Shown here piece by piece: positions 41,035-48,677 of a stretch of DNA of 64,000 nucleotides; position 1 is the first letter of the stretch; each line of letters opens with the position of its first letter. The notes under the pieces were generated by a model. That model ran no database searches and was not told where the DNA came from. It worked only from the letters and a program-made list of their open reading frames with translations. A program made the position numbers and the translations under genes. Origin of the DNA: a bacterium (GTDB lineage Bacteria; Electryoneota; RPQS01); contig JADJEH010000002.1 of assembly GCA_016702305.1 (NCBI GenBank), forward strand, positions 372,001 to 436,000, written 5' to 3'.

Positions 41035-42173
41035 GTTTCTTTGAATTTCTCTTCCTGCTGATCGTCGTTCTGGGCGGTGTGGGCGCCGCCTCGTACTTTC
41101 GCGACTGGAAGGTGCGTCGCAATGTCACGCCGGTGACGCCGTACGCGGAAGGATTGCGGGCCATGCTCGACGGTGACTCGCCGCGCGCCATTCAGAAATT
41201 GCGCGAAACGGTGACCGCCGACACGAACAACATAGACGCCTATTTGCGCTTGGGCACGCTTTACGCCGAGAACGGCGATATGGCGCGCGCGACGAAAATC
41301 CATCGCGCCCTGACTCTGCGCGGCGATCTGGTGGACCGGCAGAAACTGGACATCTACCGCGCATTGACCGAAGACTATCTGAAAGCGGGCGACACGGCGC
41401 GCGCGCTTGAAGCGGTGAATCAGATGCTCGGCATTGCCAAGAAAGATCCGTGGGCCTTGCAGCATCGGAGTGACCTGTTGGCGATGCAAGGACAGTGGCA
41501 GGCGGCCTACGAGTCCGCTGAAAAATTGAACGGCCATAGTACGACGTCCACGTCGCGCCGTCTGGCGGTGCTCAAGACGCTTGAAGGATCTCGTATCTGC
41601 CAGACAGGCAAGGAACGCGACGGCCGCATTCAGTTCCGGCAGGCCATTAAGCACGATGCCACGCTGGTCGCGCCCTACCTGTTCTGGGGCGATTCATATG
41701 TTCGCGAGGATCGGATCGAAGACGCCGTGAAAATTTGGCGGCGGTTGATAGACGTCAACCCCGCGCAGAGCTACGTGGCTTTTGAGCGGCTGGAATCTCA
41801 TCTATTTGATTTGGGTCGTTTCTCTGAGATTGAGCAGATCTATCGCGGAGTGATCAGCAGCTATCCGCAGAACGTGCATGCCTACGCGGCTCTCTCGCGC
41901 TTCTTGCGCAAGAAAGGCGATGCGGGCGGCGCGATCACCACGCTGCGTGACGGTTTGGAACACAATCAGGAGAGCCTCTGGCTGCGCCGCCGCCTGATCA
42001 GGTTGTACCACGATGTGCATGACGTGGACGGAGTTTTGAACATGTCGCGCGATGTTCTGACGCGCGTGATGAAGGAGAGCTACGAATATACGTGCTCGAG
42101 TTGCGGCAACGTTTCGCGTGAACCGATCTGGCATTGCCCGAAGTGCAATAAGGTGGATTCGTATAATGTTTAA
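41031..42173 (+). CDS. lapB: LapB/YciM-like TPR protein with rubredoxin-like end
   Basis: A 380-residue protein anchored by an N-terminal helix (FFEFLFLLIVVLGGVGAASYF). About residues 30-340 are tetratricopeptide repeats, for example RLGTLYAENGDMARATKIHRAL and ALSRFLRKKGDAGGAITTLRDGL. The C-terminus carries a rubredoxin-like metal site: Cys355, Cys358, Cys369 and Cys372 (YTCSSCG...HCPKCNK). This is the LapB (YciM) layout that recruits LpxC for degradation by FtsH in LPS homeostasis. The overlap with lapA supports the pair. Conserved LPS control in this lineage is inferred from the pair. Confidence 0.9.
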   Translation: MSFFEFLFLLIVVLGGVGAASYFRDWKVRRNVTPVTPYAEGLRAMLDGDSPRAIQKLRETVTADTNNIDAYLRLGTLYAENGDMARATKIHRALTLRGDLVDRQKLDIYRALTEDYLKAGDTARALEAVNQMLGIAKKDPWALQHRSDLLAMQGQWQAAYESAEKLNGHSTTSTSRRLAVLKTLEGSRICQTGKERDGRIQFRQAIKHDATLVAPYLFWGDSYVREDRIEDAVKIWRRLIDVNPAQSYVAFERLESHLFDLGRFSEIEQIYRGVISSYPQNVHAYAALSRFLRKKGDAGGAITTLRDGLEHNQESLWLRRRLIRLYHDVHDVDGVLNMSRDVLTRVMKESYEYTCSSCGNVSREPIWHCPKCNKVDSYNV

Positions 42174-42984
42174 GTGGGCGCTGCTGCTCTTGTGTTTGTT
42201 GGCGGTGGCGTCAGCGCAGACCGTACGCAAATCTCCTGTGGACTTGCTCAAAGAGGGCCGACTGCTCGAAGCCCAGCGCATCCTCGAACAGAGCGACGCG
42301 CCGGAACGCTATTATCTGCTTATGGACGCTCTGCGCGAACCCAACGCGATTGAAGCGTGTTTCCTGTATCGGGAGATTTCAGCGCGATTCCCGGGCACGG
42401 ACTGCGATGAGTTCGCTCAGGAGCGGCTCCTGCAAGCCGCGCAAATGGGAATTGACATCAGTGCGCTTGTTGTCGAGGCCACGCCCGAGTCCAAGCCTGG
42501 CGAGTGGCCGGCCGAGTCGCGCTACGAAGTTGAACGTCCTTACACTCCTCCGACTGATACGCAACGCGTCACGTCGTCGCCCGAGTTAAGCAGCACGACG
42601 CTGGACTATGGCACGGCTGCGCCGGTTGCGCCGGACAGCGGCGTTGTCGCGGCCTCGTTTACGCCGGATAAGCCGTTGACAGAATCAGACGCGGAGCCTC
42701 GACCGAAAGTTGTACCGCTCGACGACCCGCGCCGCCCACACGATGTGGTCGGTGGTCAGCCCGAGGGTTGGTACATACAGGTTGGCGCATTTAGCAATCA
42801 TGCCAACGCGGACAAGATCGCCGCGCGCCTGCGCAGCGACGGTTTCAGCGTGTTTTTCAAACCCAAGGATCACCTGATGCAGGTGCGCGTCGGCGCCTAT
42901 CCGACCAAAGAAGAGGCGCGCGCGATCGGCGATAAGATTCACGACAAGTACAGAGTGCCGGCTGTTTTGGTGACGGTGCCCTAA
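42166..42984 (+). CDS. SPOR-domain exported protein
   Basis: A 272-residue protein. Residues 1-16 are a signal peptide (FKWALLLLCLLAVASAQ). A helical TPR-like segment follows (DLLKEGRLLEAQRILEQSD, LYREISARFPGTDC), then a Pro/Ser/Thr-rich linker. A C-terminal SPOR domain (GWYIQVGAFSNHANADKIAARLRSDGFSVFFK then RVGAYPTKEEARAIGDKI) spans about residues 195-272. SPOR domains bind denuded peptidoglycan, especially at division sites. The ATG at 42166 overlaps lapB by 8 bases; an earlier in-frame start would lie within the lapB zinc motif. Confidence 0.85.
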   Translation: MFKWALLLLCLLAVASAQTVRKSPVDLLKEGRLLEAQRILEQSDAPERYYLLMDALREPNAIEACFLYREISARFPGTDCDEFAQERLLQAAQMGIDISALVVEATPESKPGEWPAESRYEVERPYTPPTDTQRVTSSPELSSTTLDYGTAAPVAPDSGVVAASFTPDKPLTESDAEPRPKVVPLDDPRRPHDVVGGQPEGWYIQVGAFSNHANADKIAARLRSDGFSVFFKPKDHLMQVRVGAYPTKEEARAIGDKIHDKYRVPAVLVTVP

Positions 42985-43057
42985 GCGCGGCCCGTTGCCC
43001 GTATCGCCTGCGCCGTTCCGTTTGGGGCGGCGCTTCCTGCCTAAAACAACTTCCCCG

Positions 43058-45667
43058 ATGTCCACACCTTTGCTCAAACAGTACACTGAAATCAAGTCCC
43101 AATACCCGGACGTGATTCTGTTTTACCGGATGGGCGATTTCTACGAGCTGTTTTACGAAGATGCAAAGGTCGCGGCGGACGTGCTTGGCATCACGCTGAC
43201 CAAACGCAACAGCGGCAAAGAGGGCGACGTTCCGTTGGCGGGCTTTCCGCATCATCAGTTGGAGACCTACTTGAGTCGTATGACGCGCGCGGGTTATCGC
43301 GTGGCCGTCTGCGACCAGTTGGAGGATCCAAAACTTGCAAAGGGGATTGTCAAACGGGGCGTGACGGAAGTCGTCAGCGCGGGCACGACATTCTCGACTT
43401 CACAGCTTGACGATCAGCGCAACAACTATTTGGCGGCGGTCTGTTTCGACGACGAGCATTGCGGACTGGCCTACGCCGATGTGACGGCGCAGGAATTTTT
43501 CACGGGTGTGCTGCCGAAGTCGGAACTGAGCGCGAGGCTGATCGCGCTCGAACCCGCCGAAGTAATTGTTGCTGCAGAAGACGAGGCGATCTTGCGGGAG
43601 CTGCTCATTGCCCTGCCGGGCTGCGCGGTATCGCCCGTGGCCCGCTGGCAATTTGCCGCCGATGGAGCGGACCGCGCGCTGCGTACGCATCTGAACGTCG
43701 CCAATCTCAAGGGATATGGTCTGGGCGACATGCAGGCCGCGGTGCAGGCCGCCGGTGCGTTGCTGCATTACCTGCGCTCGCAACAGAAGGATGCACAGGC
43801 CCTGCTGCCTGACCTGCGCGTCTTCACTGCCGGCCGTGAATTGGTGCTCGATCCTTCGACGCGCCGCAATCTCGAGCTAGTGGATTCGCCAAGCGGCCGC
43901 CGCGAAGCGACTCTGCTGCATGCGATTGACCGCACGCGAACCGCCGCCGGTGGGCGCTTGTTGCGCCGTTGGCTCCTTGCTCCGCTCACCGACATTGCCG
44001 AGATCGAACGCCGCCTGGATTGCGTTGAGGCGCTCGCGGCCGATGCCAACTCTGCGCTTACGTTGTCGGAGAAATTGCGCGAAACTTCCGATCTGCAGCG
44101 GCTGCTATCGCGCTTGACGACGCGCCGCGCCTCGCCGCGTGACGCGGTGGCTATCCGCCAAACTCTTGTGCAATTGCCGATTTTGCAGCGCACGCTGGCC
44201 CGGCATGAACAGAGTCCGCTCGCGCGCATCACCGCCGAACTCACGGAGCCTGTCGCGGTAAGCGGTTTGATTGCTACGATACTGGTAGATGATCCCCCTG
44301 TCACGTTGGGCGACGGTTCGGCGATTCGCGCAGGATTCTCGGCTGAACTCGACGACCTGCGTACAATCGGCACGCGCGCCCGCACTTGGATGCAGGAGCA
44401 TCAGGCGCAGGAGCGCAATCGCACCGGCATTCCGTCGCTCAAGATCGGCTACAATCGCGTGTTTGGCTACTATATCGAGATTACCAACGCGCACAAAGAA
44501 CGCATTCCGGCCGACTACATTCGCAAGCAGACGCTGACAGGAGCGGAGCGTTATGTAACGCCCGATCTGAAGGTGTGGGAAGAGCGTATCCTGCATGCTG
44601 ACGAAAAGGCGGCGCGGCTCGAAGAAGAAATCTGGGAATCGCTGCGCACCGAGCTGTTGAGTCATGGCCCCGATTTGACGCGCATCGCACGGGCCCTCGC
44701 CGAGTTGGATGTGTATGTCGCGTTGGCATTGTTGGCGCGCGAGCAGCGCTACGTGCGGCCCATCATCAACGATAGCACGCGGCTCCTGATCGAACAAGGG
44801 CGGCATCCCGTGGTCGAGCGCCTCGTTTCGCAGGGGACGGGATTCATCGCGAACGATCTCGAGCTTGACACGCAGGCACGCCAGATCATGATCCTGACGG
44901 GTCCGAACATGTCGGGCAAGTCCACCTATCTGCGCCAGGCCGCGCTGATCGTGCTGCTCGCGCAAATGGGTTCATTCGTTCCGGCGGCGCGCGCCGAGGT
45001 CGGCATCGTGGATCGCGTCTTCACGCGGATTGGTGCCGGCGATAACCTTGCCGGTGGCGAGTCCACGTTTCTCGTTGAAATGGGCGAGGTGGCGAATATC
45101 CTGCGCCACGCCTCGCCGCGCTCGTTGCTCATTCTCGATGAAGTGGGTCGTGGTACCTCGACCTACGACGGTCTGTCCCTCGCTTGGGCCATCACGGAAC
45201 ATCTTCACGAGTCACCGCCTGTTGCGGCCAAGACGCTGTTTGCCACGCATTATCACGAACTCAATCGAATGGCGGCACAGTACCCGCGCATCTTTAACGC
45301 CCGCGTTGACGTTGAAGAGTGGGGCGACCGCGTTGTTTTTCTGCATCGGATTTCCTCTGGTGAAACTGACCGATCGTATGGAATTGAAGTCGCACGCTTG
45401 GCGGGACTACCTCAGGCGGTTGTCCAGCGTGCGCGAGAACTGCTTCCCAGTTGGGAAGATACCCCGAAATCCCTGCCCGATCCCCCCCCTTCCGACCCCC
45501 CTCGAATCCAGCTAACTCTTTTTGAATCCGATACTCAGCGTGTGGCAGATGCCCTCCAAGACCTCAATTTGGATGACTTAAGCCCTCGGGAAGCACTTGC
45601 TAAATTGTACGAAATCAAGACATTGGCCCTTGGCGACCGGAGTGCGAAGTTATTCCAAAAGCCTTGA
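43058..45667 (+). CDS. mutS: DNA mismatch repair protein MutS
   Basis: An 869-residue MutS. The mismatch-recognition domain starts LLKQYTEIKSQYPDVILFYRMGDFYE, with the Phe-x-Glu mismatch motif. The Walker A ILTGPNMSGKSTYLRQ, signature ESTFLVEM and STYDGLSLAWA with the Walker B ILDEVGRGTSTYDG are present, plus TLFATHYHEL. The ATG at 43058 is chosen because the family begins there; the open frame runs back to 42995 but that part is not MutS-like. An acidic/Pro spacer (EDTPKSLPDPPPSDPPRI) precedes the C-terminal beta-clamp-type tail. Confidence 0.97.
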   Translation: MSTPLLKQYTEIKSQYPDVILFYRMGDFYELFYEDAKVAADVLGITLTKRNSGKEGDVPLAGFPHHQLETYLSRMTRAGYRVAVCDQLEDPKLAKGIVKRGVTEVVSAGTTFSTSQLDDQRNNYLAAVCFDDEHCGLAYADVTAQEFFTGVLPKSELSARLIALEPAEVIVAAEDEAILRELLIALPGCAVSPVARWQFAADGADRALRTHLNVANLKGYGLGDMQAAVQAAGALLHYLRSQQKDAQALLPDLRVFTAGRELVLDPSTRRNLELVDSPSGRREATLLHAIDRTRTAAGGRLLRRWLLAPLTDIAEIERRLDCVEALAADANSALTLSEKLRETSDLQRLLSRLTTRRASPRDAVAIRQTLVQLPILQRTLARHEQSPLARITAELTEPVAVSGLIATILVDDPPVTLGDGSAIRAGFSAELDDLRTIGTRARTWMQEHQAQERNRTGIPSLKIGYNRVFGYYIEITNAHKERIPADYIRKQTLTGAERYVTPDLKVWEERILHADEKAARLEEEIWESLRTELLSHGPDLTRIARALAELDVYVALALLAREQRYVRPIINDSTRLLIEQGRHPVVERLVSQGTGFIANDLELDTQARQIMILTGPNMSGKSTYLRQAALIVLLAQMGSFVPAARAEVGIVDRVFTRIGAGDNLAGGESTFLVEMGEVANILRHASPRSLLILDEVGRGTSTYDGLSLAWAITEHLHESPPVAAKTLFATHYHELNRMAAQYPRIFNARVDVEEWGDRVVFLHRISSGETDRSYGIEVARLAGLPQAVVQRARELLPSWEDTPKSLPDPPPSDPPRIQLTLFESDTQRVADALQDLNLDDLSPREALAKLYEIKTLALGDRSAKLFQKP

Positions 45668-45858
45668 CTCTCCGTTAGTTTATCCTTATTTTTACTGTAT
45701 ATAGGCATAAGGTAGGAGACCGCCCGAGCGCATAACGCGCACCGCCCCCTTGATCGCTGCTTTGTACATTACCATCTAAACAGCTCAACAACTAACTTGA
45801 GCAAGTACAATTTGGTAACTCACATCTGATGGTGGAATTGCGAAGAATGGAGCAGTGC

Positions 45859-46833
45859 ATGCGAACGGTGCGATGCATCGGACTGGTCATGGCCGTAGCG
45901 TTGTGCGCACAAGTTGCGACAGCGCAATGGGTTATTGGTAGATATGCCGGTGAGTTTCTCGACTTGGGTGCCGGAGCACGAGCCTTGGCGATGGGTGGAG
46001 CCTCAACCGCTTCCCCCGTTATCGCAACAGCAGGCTATTACAATCCTGCGGCATTAGCCGGAATGGCGGGCCGTTCGATTGAATTCATGCATGCATCGCA
46101 ATTCGATAATCTGTTTACCTACGATTTCTTGTCCTACGCGACTCCGATGCAGCGCGGGATGTCCGGCGCGGTTACGGTGCTCTATGCGCGAGTCGGTGAT
46201 ATTCCACTGACGAAGTTAGCCGACCCGAGTCAGCCGCTCTCCGACGCGAATCGCGTCGAAGTTGACGGCGAAACCGGTGATCACGAATGGGCGGTCATGG
46301 CTTCCGGCGGTCGCCAGTTGAACGCTTCGTGGGATGTCGGAGCGACGGCCAAGATTCTCAGCAAGTCCGTGGCAGGTGAAACGGCGGTCGGACTGGGCTT
46401 TGATCTCGGTGTCCAGCGAGCCGTAGGGCGGCGGTCAGAAATCGGGGCCGCAGTGCGCGATGTCACCACCAGTACTATGGCGTGGTCCACAGGCCGTACC
46501 GAGTCCATTTTACCAACAGTCAGTCTTGGCGGGCGCTGGTCAGCACCGCTGCGGGCGATGAATGCCGATATTACGTTGGCGGCTGATGCCGTCGCGCGAT
46601 TCGAGACCCGCGGCGAGGCCGAGGTTATCGCCGCCGGCCCGGTCTCGATTGAACCCCGGCTTGGCGCCGAGTACTTGATTGCACGGACGGTAGCTTTGCG
46701 GGCCGGCTTGAAAGGCGAGCGCTTCACTGCGGGAGCCGGACTCTTGTTTGGGAGTTTGAATGTCCACGCGGCCTTGGAAGACCACGCGGACCTTGGTCTG
46801 ACCAATCGCGTCTCCGTCGGAGTCGCATTCTAA
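45859..46833 (+). CDS. PorV/PorQ-like outer-membrane barrel protein
   Basis: A 324-residue exported protein. Signal peptide RTVRCIGLVMAVALCAQVATAQ precedes YAGEFLDLGAGARALAMGGA and AGYYNPAALAGM, the G-AR-L-MG and NPA-L pattern of PorV/PorQ (UPF0164) barrels of FCB bacteria. PorV relatives are outer-membrane shuttles of type IX secretion, and other relatives are FadL-like barrels. GGAG lies 6 bases ahead of the ATG at 45859. In-frame ATGs at 45829 and 45847 are less likely. The upstream gap (45668-45858) is AT-rich with a possible TATATA -10 box near 45698, but I see no clear -35. Confidence 0.8.
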   Translation: MRTVRCIGLVMAVALCAQVATAQWVIGRYAGEFLDLGAGARALAMGGASTASPVIATAGYYNPAALAGMAGRSIEFMHASQFDNLFTYDFLSYATPMQRGMSGAVTVLYARVGDIPLTKLADPSQPLSDANRVEVDGETGDHEWAVMASGGRQLNASWDVGATAKILSKSVAGETAVGLGFDLGVQRAVGRRSEIGAAVRDVTTSTMAWSTGRTESILPTVSLGGRWSAPLRAMNADITLAADAVARFETRGEAEVIAAGPVSIEPRLGAEYLIARTVALRAGLKGERFTAGAGLLFGSLNVHAALEDHADLGLTNRVSVGVAF

Positions 46834-46866
46834 ATTGCATTTCACTTACTGTGCCCAGATACATAC

Positions 46867-47745
46867 ATGATCTATTCGATGACCGGCTTCGGGCGGGGTG
46901 AAGCGACGGAAGAGGGGACCTCTGTTTCGGCGGAACTGCGGACGCTGAACAATCGCTACTTTGACTTCAGTTTGCGCGCGCCCAGATCACTGGTGAACTT
47001 CGAATCCGAGTTGCGGGAGGCCTGCCGCAAGGGTGTTGAGCGCGGGAAGATCACGTTGTCGTTGACCGAAAGCCGCGCCGGTTCGACGGCGGCGGCGCGG
47101 ATTGACTTTGAGGCAGCCCGCCGAGTCGCCGTTCAGTTACAGGACCTTTGCACGGAATTGCGCATCACTGAGTCGGTGCATCTCGATCACCTGCTGCATT
47201 TCCCCGAAGTTGTGACGCCGATTGATCCGCCGGAAATTTCCGAACGCCTCTTGCGGTTGGCGCTAGCGGCAACGCAAGGCGCGATAGACAATTTGCGGCA
47301 GATGCGGCTCGAAGAAGGTCAGATGCTGACTCGCGATATGCATGCCCGTCTCGACCTGATCGCCACCGCGACGGAAGAAGTCAAGCGTGCCCAGGAAGGG
47401 TTGCCGACTCGCGCGCTGGAAAAGCTCAAAGACCGGATACAGCGTCTGGTCCCGACAGAGAGCTACGATCAAAGCCGCCTCGAGATGGAATTGGCGCTGT
47501 TGGCCGATCGCCTGGACATCACCGAAGAGTGCGTTCGACTGAACGGACACATTGCGGCCTTTCGCAAAAGCCTTAACCAGCCCGACGGGCCGGTGGGCAA
47601 AAAGCTCGGCTTTCTGTTGCAAGAGATGAATCGGGAGGCGAATACGATTGCCTCAAAGACGTCGAGCCTTGAGATTTCTCATTTAACCGTCAGCATCCGC
47701 GAAGAGATCGAGCGGCTGCGAGAGCAGGTGCAGAATCTTGAGTGA
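46867..47745 (+). CDS. yicC: YicC family endoribonuclease-like protein
   Basis: A 292-residue YicC protein. The start IYSMTGFGRGEATEEGTSVSAELRTLNNRYFD is diagnostic. The middle is helical, and the C-terminal DUF1732 part reads GPVGKKLGFLLQEMNREANTIASKTSSLEIS. YicC relatives have recently been shown to be ribonucleases. It is directly followed by gmk, whose TTG start lies within its last codons, an order conserved in many bacteria. Confidence 0.95.
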   Translation: MIYSMTGFGRGEATEEGTSVSAELRTLNNRYFDFSLRAPRSLVNFESELREACRKGVERGKITLSLTESRAGSTAAARIDFEAARRVAVQLQDLCTELRITESVHLDHLLHFPEVVTPIDPPEISERLLRLALAATQGAIDNLRQMRLEEGQMLTRDMHARLDLIATATEEVKRAQEGLPTRALEKLKDRIQRLVPTESYDQSRLEMELALLADRLDITEECVRLNGHIAAFRKSLNQPDGPVGKKLGFLLQEMNREANTIASKTSSLEISHLTVSIREEIERLREQVQNLE

Positions 47746-48310
47746 TCGCGGCCGGTTGATCGTTTTTGCGGCTCCGGCTGGTGGCGGGAAGACGACGGTC
47801 ATCAAGGCCGTGCGGGCGCTTCATCCCGAATGGAGTTTTTCGTGCAGCGCGACGACGCGTGAACCGCGTCCCGGCGAAGTGGACGGACTGGATTACTATT
47901 TTTTGTCTCGAGAGGAATTTCTTCGCCGGGTGGCGGCGGGTGAATTCATCGAACACGAAGTTGTGCACGGGAATCTGTACGGCACATTGCGCTCGTATAT
48001 AGAACGGGCCCTGGTTCACAAACAGACGATGGTTCTCGATCTGGATGTGAAAGGCGCGGCCAATATTAAGCGCTACTATCCCGAAGCACTGACGATTTTT
48101 ATCAAGCCGCCGTCGCTCTCCGTTCTGCATGAACGGCTGACACGGCGCGGCACGGAGAGCACGGAAGTTATCGCGCGTCGGCTGGCGCGCGCCGAAATGG
48201 AAATGGCGCAGGCGGATTCATTCGACTGTGTCGTGATCAACCAAGAGATTGAACAGGCTGTTGCGGACACGCTGCGCTGTATTGAGCACGGCCGTCCACT
48301 GACAGCATAA
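47738..48310 (+). CDS. gmk: Guanylate kinase
   Basis: A 190-residue guanylate kinase that makes GDP from GMP. P-loop APAGGGKTTV (Lys conserved), SATTREPRPGEVDGLDYYF as the GMP-binding segment, EHEVVHGNLYGTL and LDVKGAANIK are in place. The start is TTG (47738), overlapping yicC by 8 bases. The Gly-Gly-Gly in the P-loop differs slightly from the usual GVGK but keeps the fold. Confidence 0.95.
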   Translation: MSDRGRLIVFAAPAGGGKTTVIKAVRALHPEWSFSCSATTREPRPGEVDGLDYYFLSREEFLRRVAAGEFIEHEVVHGNLYGTLRSYIERALVHKQTMVLDLDVKGAANIKRYYPEALTIFIKPPSLSVLHERLTRRGTESTEVIARRLARAEMEMAQADSFDCVVINQEIEQAVADTLRCIEHGRPLTA

Positions 48311-48319
48311 CCCATCGCC

Positions 48320-48352
48320 GCGGAATCCCTGACAGTCGGGGGGACATTCCGC
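48320..48352 (+). repeat. Hairpin in the gmk-rpoZ gap
   Basis: GCGGAAT (48320-48326) pairs with ATTCCGC (48346-48352), and CCC pairs with GGG inside. No U-tract follows, so a simple terminator is unlikely. It may be an mRNA stability or leader hairpin before rpoZ. Confidence 0.4.
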
Positions 48353-48371
48353 ACAACATGACAAGGAAACC

Positions 48372-48677
48372 ATGCCTTATACCCCAGAATTCCATCCCGA
48401 GTCGTTTGTCGGCAAGGCCGAGAATGTGTACGAAGCCGTCCTGGTGATCGCGCGCCGCGCTCGTCAGGTTGGCGAATTGCAGAAGCGCCGGATTGATCGG
48501 CACCTCGGTCAGACCGAAGTGCTCGAGCAGGCGGCGGCTCGCGCTCGCGCCGAAAGCGGCGACGACTCGGTGGAGATTGAAGAGATTGAGCGCGAGAAAT
48601 TGCACTTCACGAAACCTGTGGTGATTTCGTTGCAGGAAATGGTGGACGGCAAGATCGAGAAAAAGTATGAAGAATAA
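48372..48677 (+). CDS. rpoZ: RNA polymerase omega subunit
   Basis: A 101-residue RpoZ-like protein. NVYEAVLVIARRARQVGELQ matches the conserved omega helix that binds the beta-prime C-terminus, and KPVVISLQEMVDGKIE matches the usual C-terminal block. Residues between them (LGQTEVLEQAAARARAESGDD) are a longer charged linker than in E. coli omega. It stands after gmk, the common gmk-rpoZ order, and overlaps coaBC by 11 bases. Confidence 0.88.
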   Translation: MPYTPEFHPESFVGKAENVYEAVLVIARRARQVGELQKRRIDRHLGQTEVLEQAAARARAESGDDSVEIEEIEREKLHFTKPVVISLQEMVDGKIEKKYEE

